DNA of 64,000 bases, taken from Pusillimonas sp044464525. Its GTDB lineage: Bacteria; Pseudomonadota; Gammaproteobacteria; Burkholderiales; Burkholderiaceae_B. A program made the position numbers and the translations under genes. The stretch lies in the NCBI RefSeq assembly GCF_044464525.1, contig NZ_JBIQLE010000012.1:1-64000 (forward strand), given 5' to 3'. Each line of letters opens with the position of its first letter. Positions within the stretch are counted from its first letter, which is position 1. This document shows positions 7,793 to 16,949 of this stretch, in pieces. The notes beneath the pieces were generated by a model. That model had not been told where the DNA came from and ran no database searches. It saw nothing but the letters and a program-made list of their open reading frames with translations.

Positions 7793-8859
7793 GCCGCGTT
7801 CGAGCCCCGGCTGCCCTGATGTCCCTTTGCGCGGCCTTGGTGCTGGCCGGCTGCGGCTCGACAGGACACAAAGGCGGCGGCTATTACAAAGACGACGGCC
7901 CCGGGGCCAACATCCCGGCCAATATCCTGAATACGCCTGATGCAGTGCCGCGCATAGAATCTTACGCGCCGGCGAATATGCGGCCCTACCGGGTATTGGG
8001 CCGAAACTACGTGCCGATAACGTCCGGCAAACCGTTCCGCCAGACGGGCGTTGCCTCCTGGTATGGCAAGAAATTCCATGGCCGTAAAACCGCCAATGGC
8101 GAAACCTACGACATGTACGCCATGAGTGCCGCACACCCCACCCTGCCGCTGCCCAGCTATGCCCGCGTAACGCGGCCCGATACAGGGAAGACAGTCGTGG
8201 TGCGCATCAACGACCGGGGGCCTTTTCACAGCGGTCGTGTAATCGACCTCTCATACACTGCGGCAGCCAAACTGGGGCTGATCGGCTCCGGAAGCGGAAA
8301 AGTGGTGGTGGAAGCGATTACGCACACGGAAATCGCCCAAGCCCAGGCCGGCAAAACCCACACGGCACTCGCAAACCAAGGTTCGGGCCTAACGACGCAG
8401 CCGAACCAGCCGGCACCCGCCGAATCCAGCGAAACCATGGCCGTCGATTTGAACAATGCGGTAGCCGTCAAACTGGAAAACGACACCACCAACGTGGTGC
8501 CCGACGCGCTGGCGGTGCTGGATGGCCAGGCCGGCACGCCCGTCTTTACCACCCAGGCCGCGTATGACGCGAGCCCCAACGACACAGCCACACCAGCACC
8601 CACGCTGGAAGACGACGGGAATTCGGGGATATTTCTGCAGTTCGGGGCGTTCAGCGGGCAGGTAAACGCCGAATCACTCGCCGATCAGTTGAACAAGCAG
8701 ATCGCGCTGGTGGAAAGCCGCCGGGCCCAGGTTATAGCGTCGAGCGATCTTTATCGCGTCCGGATCGGGCCTTACTCGAGCCGTACGGAGGCCGTCAATG
8801 CGGCGCTGCGTATCCAGGAACAAACAGGCGCGCGAGCGACGGTAGCCACCCGAGATTAG
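7789..8859 (+). CDS. rlpA: Septal ring lytic transglycosylase RlpA (lipoprotein)
   Basis: A 356-residue lipoprotein. A signal peptide ends in lipobox LVLAGC near residue 20. A double-psi beta-barrel RlpA domain follows (about 85-180, GVASWYGKKFHGRKTANGE and VRINDRGPFHSGRVIDLS), then a low-complexity linker and a C-terminal SPOR domain (about 280-355) for binding denuded septal peptidoglycan. ATG 7789 overlaps the rapZ stop in an ATGA and gives the lipoprotein signal; the longer open frame overlaps rapZ and is rejected. Confidence 0.93.
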   Translation: MSRVRAPAALMSLCAALVLAGCGSTGHKGGGYYKDDGPGANIPANILNTPDAVPRIESYAPANMRPYRVLGRNYVPITSGKPFRQTGVASWYGKKFHGRKTANGETYDMYAMSAAHPTLPLPSYARVTRPDTGKTVVVRINDRGPFHSGRVIDLSYTAAAKLGLIGSGSGKVVVEAITHTEIAQAQAGKTHTALANQGSGLTTQPNQPAPAESSETMAVDLNNAVAVKLENDTTNVVPDALAVLDGQAGTPVFTTQAAYDASPNDTATPAPTLEDDGNSGIFLQFGAFSGQVNAESLADQLNKQIALVESRRAQVIASSDLYRVRIGPYSSRTEAVNAALRIQEQTGARATVATRD

Positions 8860-8917
8860 CCGCGCCGGCCTACGCTTCGGCGCTCGAAAAAGTGGGCTTG
8901 CCGCGAACACCCCCTGC

Positions 8918-9841
8918 CTAGCGCTTACGTTCAAGCGCAGCCGCATACAACACATCGCGCGATAAGCCGCTTATCTTGGCCGCCGCGCGCGCCGCGTCCC
9001 GGACACTGGCGATTTCAAGCAGCGTATCAAGCAGGCTTAGCACGGCGGCATCCAGCTCGTCTTGGGCGGGCTCGGCGGCCGGCTCGTGAACAATCAGAAC
9101 GAATTCGCCCTGAGCGCGGTGGGCATCGCCTGCAAGCCATGGCTCAGCCTGCCCCAGCGGCAAGGTAACCACCTCTTCGAAACGCTTGGTAAGTTCACGC
9201 GCAATGGTCAGCTCGCGCTGGGGGCCGCAAACCTCCTGCAGATCTTTCAGGGCCGCGGCAAGGCGATGCGGCGATTCAAACATGACGACGGGGGCGGAAA
9301 TAGCCGTCCATTGCCGAAGCCATTTTTGTCTCGCGGCCGACTTGGCGGGAGCAAAGCCCGCGAACACAAAGGCTGGATTCTCATCAGAGGTGGCGCCGCT
9401 GGCCATCAACGCCGTAATAACCGCGCTGGCGCCGGGAATAGCGACCACCGCGTACCCCGCCTCGCGCACTACCCGCACCATGCGCGCGCCTGGGTCGCTG
9501 ACCCCCGGAGCGCCCGCATCGGAGATAAGCGCCACCCGCTCGCCTTTCTCGAGCCGTTGAAGCACTGCCTGGGCCGCCGCAGCCTCGTTGTGACGATGCG
9601 CAGCGACGAGTGGCGTGGATATGCCCCAGGCATCGAGCAAAGCGCGGCTGGCACGCGTATCTTCAGCGGCGATAACATCGCATTGCACCAGGGTCTGCCA
9701 GGCGCGCAAGCTCAGGTCGCCCAGGTTGCCGATGGGGGTCGCGACCACATACAAGGCCGAGTCAGGCCAATTCTGACCGGCCACCTTTTGGGCGAGACGA
9801 TTCCATGTCGTGGTGAAGTCGGGCGTGGCGGTTTGGCTCAT
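8918..9841 (-). CDS. rsmI: 16S rRNA (cytidine(1402)-2'-O)-methyltransferase
   Basis: A 307-residue SAM-dependent tetrapyrrole-methylase-fold enzyme that methylates C1402 in the ribosomal decoding centre. It shows LYVVATPIGNLGDLSLRA and EDTRASRALL near the N terminus and LISDAGAPGVSDPG. The ATG at 9841 is chosen; the frame stays open for another 189 codons upstream, but that part is antisense to yraN. It is divergent from yraN with only 31 bp between the starts, so the two share a promoter region. Confidence 0.95.
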   Translation of the reverse strand: MSQTATPDFTTTWNRLAQKVAGQNWPDSALYVVATPIGNLGDLSLRAWQTLVQCDVIAAEDTRASRALLDAWGISTPLVAAHRHNEAAAAQAVLQRLEKGERVALISDAGAPGVSDPGARMVRVVREAGYAVVAIPGASAVITALMASGATSDENPAFVFAGFAPAKSAARQKWLRQWTAISAPVVMFESPHRLAAALKDLQEVCGPQRELTIARELTKRFEEVVTLPLGQAEPWLAGDAHRAQGEFVLIVHEPAAEPAQDELDAAVLSLLDTLLEIASVRDAARAAAKISGLSRDVLYAAALERKR

Positions 9842-9872
9842 ACTGGTCGTCGGTGCATGTCGGAGAAGTTCA

Positions 9873-10370
9873 ATGCTCGATGATACGTCAGACCCTCGTA
9901 CGCTGGCTCGCATCGCACAGCACAAAGCCATTCGGCGACGCAGGCGCGCGGCGCGACGAAAACCTTGTACGCCCCCCAGCGCGCCGCCCGACGCGCCCAG
10001 GTTATCACCCACCCAACGCCAGGGAAACAGGGCAGAAGATAGGGCAGCCGCGCATGTTGAGCGTGCTGGGGCCCGGATACTGGGGCGAAACCTGCTGTGT
10101 CGGGCCGGCGAAATCGATCTTGTCTGTCTGGATGGCGCCGTGCTCGCCTTTATCGAAGTGCGGCATCGGCACGACTCGCGTTTCGGCGGCGCCGCCGCCA
10201 GCGTCGACCACATCAAGCAGCAGCGGCTGGCCCGGGCTGCTTCATATTTTCTTCCCCGCCTCGCACAACGCCATTTCAATGGGCGAACACCCCGCTGCCG
10301 CTTTGATGTCATCGCCATCGACGGAGTGGAACTTACCTGGCTCAAGGGAGTGTTCGAAGCCATGAGATAA
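9873..10370 (+). CDS. yraN: UPF0102 family protein YraN (predicted nuclease-fold)
   Basis: A 165-residue protein of the UPF0102/YraN family, an endonuclease-like fold of unproven function. Conserved core features are GNRAEDRAAAHVERAGARIL, AGEIDLVCLDGAVLAFIEVR (E-x-D and E-V-R catalytic-like positions) and KQQRLARAASYFL. About 45 basic, proline-rich residues precede the core, more than in most homologs. ATG 9873 with GGAGAAG upstream is used. Its TAA overlaps the next ATG (TAATG). Confidence 0.85.
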   Translation: MLDDTSDPRTLARIAQHKAIRRRRRAARRKPCTPPSAPPDAPRLSPTQRQGNRAEDRAAAHVERAGARILGRNLLCRAGEIDLVCLDGAVLAFIEVRHRHDSRFGGAAASVDHIKQQRLARAASYFLPRLAQRHFNGRTPRCRFDVIAIDGVELTWLKGVFEAMR

Positions 10371-10972
10371 TGGCGGTCATGGACATGACTTCTCGCATGA
10401 CATCGCATTTCGACGATGCAATTGAAACTTTCAAGGCCAGTTCGCAGGCCCTGGCTCGGCCGTTATCCAACGCGGTCGACCTGCTTTTCAGCGCCCTGGC
10501 CAACAACAACAAGATTCTCGCCTGCGGCAATGGCGGGTCGGCCGCCGACGCACAGCACTTCATCGCCGAGATGGTCGGCCGCTTCGAGCGCGACCGCCTG
10601 CCGCTGGCGGGCATCGCGCTCAACACCGACACTTCCATCCTTACCGCAGTAGGCAACGACTACGGCTTCGACGCCGTATTCGAACGACAGGTGAATGCAC
10701 TGGGGCAACCCGGCGACGTCCTGGTGGCCATTTCCACCAGTGGGAACTCCCCCAATGTCCTGCGGTCCATAGAAGCAGCCCATGATCGAGAAATGTCCAT
10801 CATTGCCGTCAGCGGCAAGGGCGGCGGAAAAATCAATGAACTGCTCTACGAAACCGACGTCCACCTATGTGTGCCGCATGATCGCACCATGCGCATACAA
10901 GAGGTCCACATTCTGCTCCTTCATGCTCTATGCGACGGCATAGACGCCCTGCTTCTCGGAGACACGCTCTAA
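10370..10972 (+). CDS. SIS-domain protein, DiaA / phosphoheptose isomerase family
   Basis: A 200-residue SIS protein, likely a homotetramer. Context between yraN and dolP is that of DiaA, which binds DnaA in E. coli. However, the residues that bind zinc in GmhA are present (H and E in AQHFIAEM, Q and H in RIQEVHILLLH), whereas E. coli DiaA lacks that glutamate. Sugar-phosphate motifs CGNGGSAADAQHF and ISTSGNSPNVL are intact. It may therefore be a working sedoheptulose-7-phosphate isomerase, a DnaA regulator, or both. Downstream ATGs at 10385 or 10397 are alternative starts. Confidence 0.85.
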   Translation: MAVMDMTSRMTSHFDDAIETFKASSQALARPLSNAVDLLFSALANNNKILACGNGGSAADAQHFIAEMVGRFERDRLPLAGIALNTDTSILTAVGNDYGFDAVFERQVNALGQPGDVLVAISTSGNSPNVLRSIEAAHDREMSIIAVSGKGGGKINELLYETDVHLCVPHDRTMRIQEVHILLLHALCDGIDALLLGDTL

Positions 10973-11682
10973 TGAACCTGCCTCACCGCTTTTCGAAAAT
11001 ACTGCTCGCTCTTTGCGTTCCCGCGGTCTCGCTCGGTGCTCTGTCAGGCTGCGCCCCGCTGGTCGTGGGCGGCGCCGCAGCCACCACCGCCGTCGTTGCC
11101 GCCGACCGCCGCACCGCCGGAGAACAGGTTGAAGACCAGGCAATAGAACTTAAGATCGGCTCCGAAATGCGCAAGCTGCTCGGCGAAAATGGCCGTGCTT
11201 ATGCCGTGTCGTACGCGGGCCGGGTACTGCTTCTTGGCGACGTGCCCACCGAGCAGGACAAACAGCGCGCCCAAGAGCTGGCCTCCGGCGTCGAAAAGGT
11301 GGAACAGGTGTATAACCAGCTGCGAGTGGGCGAGATCACCCCGGTCAGCGTGCGCACCAACGACAGCTGGCTCAGCACCAAGGTCACCACCACCCTCATC
11401 AATACCAAAGACGTCCCCACTCGAACCATTGTCGTTAAAACCGAGCGCGGCGTCGTCTACCTTATGGGGCGCGTCACCGAGGCCGAGAGCCAGCGCGCCG
11501 CCAAAGCGACGGCGGGGGTCGGCGGCGTCAATAAAGTTGTAAAATTGTTCGAGATCGTCGCTGCTGAAAGCCTCGCCACCGGCGCCAGCTCGGTAGCGCC
11601 GACGCAAGAATCCTCCGCGCCTGCGTCAGATATGCAATCCGACCCGGGTTCATCCGACGTACAAACCATGCCTGTCCAATGA
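10972..11682 (+). CDS. dolP: Dual-BON-domain outer-membrane lipoprotein DolP (YraP)
   Basis: A 236-residue lipoprotein with signal peptide and lipobox LGALSGC (lipidated Cys near residue 24). Two BON domains follow (about 50-120 and 125-195), which bind anionic phospholipid at division sites in the E. coli homolog and support outer-membrane integrity. The last 40 residues are Ser/Ala-rich and probably disordered. The start overlaps the previous stop (TAATG), and the stop overlaps the next gene, so all four genes from yraN form one operon. Confidence 0.9.
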   Translation: MNLPHRFSKILLALCVPAVSLGALSGCAPLVVGGAAATTAVVAADRRTAGEQVEDQAIELKIGSEMRKLLGENGRAYAVSYAGRVLLLGDVPTEQDKQRAQELASGVEKVEQVYNQLRVGEITPVSVRTNDSWLSTKVTTTLINTKDVPTRTIVVKTERGVVYLMGRVTEAESQRAAKATAGVGGVNKVVKLFEIVAAESLATGASSVAPTQESSAPASDMQSDPGSSDVQTMPVQ

Positions 11683-12173
11683 AAAAGCTATTTCTCGGCC
11701 TTGCCGCCCTGATTGCCGTGGCTGGAATCGGCCTATGGCAATTTTCGGGCTCCGCCAAAGCGGCCCCCCAAGTTACCTTCACCTCGCTGGATGGGCACCG
11801 CTTCACCACAGAAGATCTGCGCGGCAAGGTGTTCCTGGTGAAGTTCTGGGCCACAAGCTGCGTCACCTGTGTGCAACAGATGCCCGACACCATCGAAGCC
11901 TACAACGAATACTCCGACCAGGGCTACGAGGTCATAGCGGTCACGATGGACTACGATCCGCCCGAATACGTCCGAAATTTCGCCGCGTCACGGCAATTGC
12001 CGTTTACCGTCGCCATGGATACCTCAGGTGAAATCGCCAAAGCGTTCGATGACGTCAAGCTCACGCCCACGGCCTACCTGGTCGACAAACAAGGCCGCGT
12101 CATCAAGCGCTACCTGGGCAACTATGACAAAGTCGCGTTTCGCAAAACTGTCGAGCGGGCACTGGCCGGCTGA
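11679..12173 (+). CDS. Thioredoxin-like (TlpA/ResA family) exported or membrane-anchored protein
   Basis: A 164-residue thioredoxin-fold protein with an N-terminal hydrophobic segment (about 4-22) acting as signal or anchor, so the domain faces the periplasm. The redox motif is CVTC at 61-64 within FWATSCVTC, and the cis-proline segment is LTPTAYLVD. Such proteins reduce disulfides in cytochrome maturation or oxidative defence; the partner here is unknown. It overlaps the dolP stop by 4 bp and ends the yraN operon, with a strong terminator after it. Confidence 0.85.
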   Translation: MKKLFLGLAALIAVAGIGLWQFSGSAKAAPQVTFTSLDGHRFTTEDLRGKVFLVKFWATSCVTCVQQMPDTIEAYNEYSDQGYEVIAVTMDYDPPEYVRNFAASRQLPFTVAMDTSGEIAKAFDDVKLTPTAYLVDKQGRVIKRYLGNYDKVAFRKTVERALAG

Positions 12174-12197
12174 TCCGCAGGCCGGCCCCGCAACGTC

Positions 12198-12230
12198 AAA
12201 CCCGAAAGCCGCCGGCGCTTTCGGGTTTTT
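12198..12230 (+). terminator. Strong intrinsic terminator
   Basis: A perfect 12-bp stem, AAACCCGAAAGC at 12198-12209 and GCTTTCGGGTTT at 12217-12228, has a 7-nt loop and T residues to 12230. It ends the yraN-diaA-dolP-thioredoxin operon just before argB. Confidence 0.85.
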
Positions 12231-12254
12231 CACAGCCTTCATCTCAATTCAGCC

Positions 12255-13157
12255 ATGACTACAGCCCCCACCGATTCCTCGCCTCATTCCTCTACCGTCA
12301 AGGCCGACGTCCTGTCCGAGGCCCTGCCTTATATCCGTCGCTTTCATGGCAAGACAGTTGTCGTCAAGTACGGCGGCAATGCCATGATCGAGGAAGAACT
12401 GCAACGCAGCTTTGCGCACGATGTCGTGCTGCTCAAGCTGGTCGGCCTGAACCCTATTGTCGTGCACGGCGGCGGCCCGCAGATCAACGATGCGCTCAAG
12501 CGTATCGGCAAACAAGGCAATTTCGTCCAGGGCATGCGAGTTACCGACGCTGAAACCATGGAGGTCGTCGAGTGGGTCTTGGGCGGCCAGGTGCAGCAGG
12601 ATATCGTCATGATGATCAATGAAGCCGGCGGGAAAGCCGTCGGCCTGACCGGCAAGGACGGTCGCCTCATCCAGGCCCGCAAAAAACTCATGCCGGATGC
12701 GGAAAACCCGGGCGAATGGCTGGACATCGGCTACGTGGGCGATATCACCCACGTCGAACCGGCGGTCGTCAAAGCCCTGCAAGACGATCAGTTCATCCCT
12801 GTGATCTCTTCCATCGGCTACGGTGAAGACGGGCGCGCCTACAACATCAATGCCGACCTGGTGGCCGGCAAGATCGCCGAAGTGCTGGGTGCTGAAAAAC
12901 TCATCATGATGACCAACACCCCGGGGGTGCTGGACAAAAACGGCGAACTGCTGCGCAGCTTGTCTGCACAATCCATTGACGCCCTCTTCAAGGACGGCAC
13001 CATCTCGGGCGGCATGCTGCCCAAGATATCGTCCGCGCTCGAGGCCGCGCGCAACGGCGTCAACTCGGTACACGTTGTCGACGGCCGCGTCCCTCATTGC
13101 CTGCTTCTCGAGATCCTGACCGATCGTGGTGTCGGAACCATGATCAGCTCTGCCTAG
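12255..13157 (+). CDS. argB: Acetylglutamate kinase
   Basis: A 300-residue amino-acid-kinase-family enzyme phosphorylating N-acetylglutamate in arginine biosynthesis. It contains VVKYGGNAMIEEE (lysine for ATP), PIVVHGGGPQIN, VGLTGKDGRLIQA and GGMLPKISSALEA. The N-terminal helix with LPYIRRFHG and a length of 300 fit the hexameric, arginine-inhibited class. It stands alone after a terminator, with the HAD gene 12 bp downstream on the same strand. Confidence 0.97.
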   Translation: MTTAPTDSSPHSSTVKADVLSEALPYIRRFHGKTVVVKYGGNAMIEEELQRSFAHDVVLLKLVGLNPIVVHGGGPQINDALKRIGKQGNFVQGMRVTDAETMEVVEWVLGGQVQQDIVMMINEAGGKAVGLTGKDGRLIQARKKLMPDAENPGEWLDIGYVGDITHVEPAVVKALQDDQFIPVISSIGYGEDGRAYNINADLVAGKIAEVLGAEKLIMMTNTPGVLDKNGELLRSLSAQSIDALFKDGTISGGMLPKISSALEAARNGVNSVHVVDGRVPHCLLLEILTDRGVGTMISSA

Positions 13158-13169
13158 AGGTTTGTCCCA

Positions 13170-13949
13170 ATGAATGTCATGCCGGCCACAGCGGGCCGGC
13201 GATTGCTTACGCCCGCAGCACCGCATCGTCCCCGCAGCCGTGTCGCACCCTCGTCGCAGCAAGGCGACCCTGAGCAACAACGCGTCTGGCTGTTCGACCT
13301 GGACAACACCCTGCATGATTGTTCCATAGGAATCTTCGACGCCATCGACCGGAACATGACAGAGGCGATCATGGAGGCGCTCGACGTCGATATGGGCGAA
13401 GCTCATCGCCTACGCGTGAAATACTGGAGACGCTACGGCGCCACGGTGATCGGCCTGGTGCGACATCACGGCGTCAATGCGGACGCCTTCTTAGAGCGCA
13501 GCCACCGCTTCGATGCTGCTGCACTGGTGCATTCGGAAGGCGGCCTGTCGCGCAAGCTGCTCGGCCTGAAAGGGCGTAAAATACTTCTGACCAACGCCCC
13601 ATTGAAATACGCGCGCACGGTGCTCAAGACCCTCGGCATCCTGCAACAATTCGAAGGGCTGTGGGCCGTAGACCATATGGTGCTGCAAGGACGCATCCGG
13701 CCCAAGCCTTCGCGCGCCCTGATGAGACAGGTGTTGGCGCGTGTGGGCCAGCCTGCATCCAGGGTCGTGCTGGTCGAAGACACCCTCAAGAACCTCAAGG
13801 CGGCACGAGAGCTCGGCATGAAAACCGTTCATATCTTCCACCCGGGCACGCCGTTCTCAGGCCTGCATGCGGGCCGCTGCGACTATGTCGACGTTCGCAT
13901 AAACTCGATCGGCCAGCTCCTCACCGGCCGCCACAACTTGCACGCTTAA
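13170..13949 (+). CDS. Pyrimidine 5'-nucleotidase-type HAD hydrolase
   Basis: A 259-residue HAD phosphatase of the SDT1/pyrimidine 5'-nucleotidase subgroup. Motif I is WLFDLDNTLHD, motif II ILLTNAP, motif III lysine in RIRPKPS, and motif IV VVLVEDTLKNLKAA. About 35 poorly conserved residues precede motif I; an internal start is possible but no better ribosome site was seen. It sits between argB and slmA, a pairing common in Burkholderiales. The physiological substrate is unknown. Confidence 0.85.
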   Translation: MNVMPATAGRRLLTPAAPHRPRSRVAPSSQQGDPEQQRVWLFDLDNTLHDCSIGIFDAIDRNMTEAIMEALDVDMGEAHRLRVKYWRRYGATVIGLVRHHGVNADAFLERSHRFDAAALVHSEGGLSRKLLGLKGRKILLTNAPLKYARTVLKTLGILQQFEGLWAVDHMVLQGRIRPKPSRALMRQVLARVGQPASRVVLVEDTLKNLKAARELGMKTVHIFHPGTPFSGLHAGRCDYVDVRINSIGQLLTGRHNLHA

Positions 13950-13984
13950 GCCGTTCATCGCCGCATTCGGTTCCGGATACGTCC

Positions 13985-14557
13985 ATGCCTAAACAGCCAT
14001 CCGCCAAACAGGTCGCCATCCTGGCAACACTTTCCGGCATGCTGGAAAGCCCCGGTGCAATCCGCATCACGACGGCGGCGCTGGCCAAGTGCCTGAATCA
14101 GTCCGAAGCCGCCCTGTATCGGCATTACGCCGGCAAAGCCGCCATGTTCGAGGGCCTGATTACCCTGACCGGCGATCAGCTCCTTGAAGACCTTGCCCAT
14201 ATCGCAGCCACCGAACCACAAGGCAAGGCAAGACTGCGCAAGCAAGTTCATGCCTTGCTCTTGTTCGTAGAGCGGCATCCAGGCGCAGCACGGGTGTTAA
14301 CGGGCATAGCGCTGACCGGCGAAGACCCCTCGTTGCAAGAGCAGGTCAATGCTCTGCTGCGGTCTGTCGCGGATGTGCTTGAACAAAGCGCCCGACTCGA
14401 ATCCCAGCAAGACAAGCATGAAGGCGGCGAAGCCGCGCTAACCGCGGACGTCCTGCTTGAGTGGGTGCTGGGCCGATGGCTGCGCTACGCTCAAAGCGGC
14501 TGGCAGGCCAAGCCTACTGCCGACCTGCCTCGCAGGCTATCGTTGCTCGGGCTGTAG
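13985..14557 (+). CDS. slmA: Nucleoid occlusion factor SlmA (TetR family)
   Basis: A 190-residue TetR-fold protein. The N-terminal HTH reads ITTAALAKCLNQSEAALYRHYAGK, and the C-terminal half is the SlmA dimer domain. In E. coli SlmA binds specific chromosomal sites and blocks FtsZ ring assembly over the nucleoid. ATG 13985 is used; the longer open frame overlaps the nucleotidase gene in another frame and is discarded. It converges with moeB. Confidence 0.9.
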   Translation: MPKQPSAKQVAILATLSGMLESPGAIRITTAALAKCLNQSEAALYRHYAGKAAMFEGLITLTGDQLLEDLAHIAATEPQGKARLRKQVHALLLFVERHPGAARVLTGIALTGEDPSLQEQVNALLRSVADVLEQSARLESQQDKHEGGEAALTADVLLEWVLGRWLRYAQSGWQAKPTADLPRRLSLLGL

Positions 14558-14606
14558 TTTCCCGGGCCGCCATGCCCGACCGATAGAATCATCCCAGCCC
14601 CTGTGT

Positions 14607-15356
14607 TCAACGATGGGCGCACACGGGACAAGCCGGATCCCGTTGGAGACGTATGCTGCTCCATTGCATGGTAAGGGCATCCAGACATAGCAGGCGGCCC
14701 GTCAGGGCCTGGCCCATGCCCGTGATCAGCTTGATCGCCTCAGCCGCCTGCGTGCTGCCTATGATGCCCACCAAAGGGCCCAGCACGCCGGTGGTGGCAC
14801 AACTGACCTCATCGGCATCATCGGCTTCGGGAAACAGGCAGTGGTAGCAAGGCGAGGCCGGATCGCGCATGTCATAGACACTGACCTGGCCCGCGAACCG
14901 GATGGCCGCGCCCGAAACCAGCGGCTTGCCATGCAACACACAGGCCCGATTGACCGCGTGGCGGGTGGCGAAGTTGTCGCAGCAGTCGAGCACGAGGTCG
15001 GCTTGCGCTACGACATCTTCCATGTCGCGTCCCAACAGGCGGCGGACTATGGGCTGGATCTGAACCGAAGGGTTCAACTCGTTCAAAGCCTGTTGCGCCG
15101 ATATGGCCTTGGCTTGGTCGAGCCGCCCGGTGGTGTGGATTATTTGGCGCTGCAAGTTGCTCAGCTCGACAACGTCGTCGTCGGCCAGCATGATGTTGCC
15201 GACGCCTGCGCCCGCCAGATACAACGCGGCCGGAGCACCCAAGCCACCCGCGCCCACGATCAGGACGCGTGCCGCCAGCAGCTTCTCCTGCCCCTCTATG
15301 CCTAGTTCGTTGAGCAGGATATGCCGCGCATATCGCAGCAGATCCTGGTCATTCAT
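14607..15356 (-). CDS. moeB: ThiF/MoeB/HesA-family sulfur-carrier adenylyltransferase
   Basis: A 249-residue E1-like enzyme that adenylates the C terminus of a small ubiquitin-like sulfur carrier (MoaD or ThiS). The nucleotide loop is VLIVGAGGLGAPAALYLAGAGVG, and structural zinc cysteines are in CYHCLFP and the C-terminal CPVCAHR. No rhodanese domain is fused. MoeB versus ThiF cannot be settled from sequence alone. It overlaps the ctpA stop by 8 bp and ends the gpmA-envC-ctpA-moeB operon. Confidence 0.88.
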   Translation of the reverse strand: MNDQDLLRYARHILLNELGIEGQEKLLAARVLIVGAGGLGAPAALYLAGAGVGNIMLADDDVVELSNLQRQIIHTTGRLDQAKAISAQQALNELNPSVQIQPIVRRLLGRDMEDVVAQADLVLDCCDNFATRHAVNRACVLHGKPLVSGAAIRFAGQVSVYDMRDPASPCYHCLFPEADDADEVSCATTGVLGPLVGIIGSTQAAEAIKLITGMGQALTGRLLCLDALTMQWSSIRLQRDPACPVCAHR

Positions 15357-16875
15357 TGACGGGAACCAGGCCGTCCGGGGTTAGCCGGAAACGCTCTATT
15401 CGCTCGGGAGGGGCGATTTGCGCGGGCTCGTCAGTTTTTTTTTCTGCCTCTGCCGTTGACGGGGTGGTTGGAGCAGCCGCAGCCGGCTCGGCTTTAGCCG
15501 CTGCGCTGCGCGGCCCGCTTTTCTGGACGGGACGGCCCTCGAGCAAGTTGATGGCCTGTTGCAACTGGAAGTCGTCAGCGCCGCCGAACTCGAACATCTT
15601 GGGATCGGGACGATCACCCTCTTCGTCTTCTTCGGCGGAAGTGACCACCTCGGGCGTCGCCATGGCGTTCTCAAGGTGATGCGCCAAGTCTGCCTCGCGG
15701 GGAAGGCGGAACAGATTTCCTTGAGCAGTATCGTCGACGGTGATGTCCGGCTCGACTCCTGTAACCTGGATGGAACGCCCTTTGGGAGTGTAGTAGCGCG
15801 CGGTGGTCAGTTTGATGCCGCTGTCTTCGCCCAAGGGCAGAACGCTTTGCACCGACCCTTTGCCGAAAGTGCGGTTGCCCAGAACTTTGGCGCGATCATG
15901 GTCTTGCAAGGCGCCGGCCACAATCTCGGACGCCGATGCCGAGCCCACGTTGACCAGCACCACCATAGGCACCGTGCGGGTCCAGTCGGGTGAACCGCTA
16001 AGCGGGTCGCTGCCGTCAGAAAAATACCGCATGTAATCGCTTCGCTTTGCGTAGTACTCGCGATTGGCCGAGGCGATGCGGCCCTTGGTGGATACGACCA
16101 GCACGTTAGGCTGCAGGAATGTGGACGAAACACCGATAGCCGCATCAAGCAGGCCGCCCGGATCGTTGCGCAAATCAAGGATCAGCGCCTTGGGCGGCTT
16201 GGATTCGCCCAGCCTGCGCAACTGATTGACCAGATCGCTGGTTGTGCGCTCTTGGAACTGAGCCACGCGCATGTAGGCGATATCGTTATCGAGCATCTTG
16301 CTGCGCACACTGCGCACCTTGATGAGGTCGCGCACAATCGTGATCACCAGGGGCTTGTCTTGTTCGGCCCGCTTGATGGTAAGCACAATGGAGGTTTTGG
16401 GTTCGCCGCGCATCAGTTTGATGGCGTCGTTGAGCGTCATGCCCTTGGTCGGCTTGCCATCGATGTGCGTGATCAGGTCGCCGGCCAGAATGCCTGCGCG
16501 CGCTGCGGGCGTGTCTTCGATGGGCGCTATGACCTTCGGCATGCCGTCTTCGCTGCCGATCTCGATGCCCAGGCCCCCGAAGCCGCCTTGCGTGATGGCT
16601 TCCATTTCCTTGAACGCCTCGGCATCAAGATATGCCGAGTGGGGGTCCAGGTCGTCGAACATGCCTTTGATGGCATCGTTGATCAGCTTTTCATCGGTAA
16701 GGGGCTCGACGTAGCTGGCCTTGATCGCCGAGAAGACGTTGGCGAACTGTTGCAGCTCTTTCAACGGCAATGGCTCGGCGCGCTGCGCCAGGGCCGATAT
16801 GCCCAGACTGACCAGAATGCCACCCACTGCGCCCAGAAGCACCAAACCGAAACTGCCTACCCTGCGAGTGCCCAT
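15349..16875 (-). CDS. ctpA: Carboxyl-terminal processing protease (S41 family)
   Basis: A 508-residue periplasmic serine protease. An N-terminal signal or anchor segment (about 5-28) precedes a catalytic S41 domain interrupted by a PDZ domain (about 90-170). The Ser/Lys dyad region is VGSASASEIVAGALQDH with the lysine in FGKGSVQS. The last 90 residues are Ala/Glu/Pro-rich. ATG 16875 has AGGA 8 nt upstream; an upstream GTG at 16881 is the alternative. It follows envC, consistent with a role in peptidoglycan remodelling. Confidence 0.93.
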   Translation of the reverse strand: MGTRRVGSFGLVLLGAVGGILVSLGISALAQRAEPLPLKELQQFANVFSAIKASYVEPLTDEKLINDAIKGMFDDLDPHSAYLDAEAFKEMEAITQGGFGGLGIEIGSEDGMPKVIAPIEDTPAARAGILAGDLITHIDGKPTKGMTLNDAIKLMRGEPKTSIVLTIKRAEQDKPLVITIVRDLIKVRSVRSKMLDNDIAYMRVAQFQERTTSDLVNQLRRLGESKPPKALILDLRNDPGGLLDAAIGVSSTFLQPNVLVVSTKGRIASANREYYAKRSDYMRYFSDGSDPLSGSPDWTRTVPMVVLVNVGSASASEIVAGALQDHDRAKVLGNRTFGKGSVQSVLPLGEDSGIKLTTARYYTPKGRSIQVTGVEPDITVDDTAQGNLFRLPREADLAHHLENAMATPEVVTSAEEDEEGDRPDPKMFEFGGADDFQLQQAINLLEGRPVQKSGPRSAAAKAEPAAAAPTTPSTAEAEKKTDEPAQIAPPERIERFRLTPDGLVPVNE

Positions 16876-16949
16876 GCACACATTCCTGAAATGTTATTTG
16901 GTGTCGGCCCGCCCCCGGGCGAAGCCGTCAGACACAAATAGTACCGAAT

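Noticed and set aside
12249..13406. Long minus-strand ORF of 385 codons
   Set aside because: Antisense to argB and the start of the HAD gene; composition mirrors the real genes and shows no protein motif.
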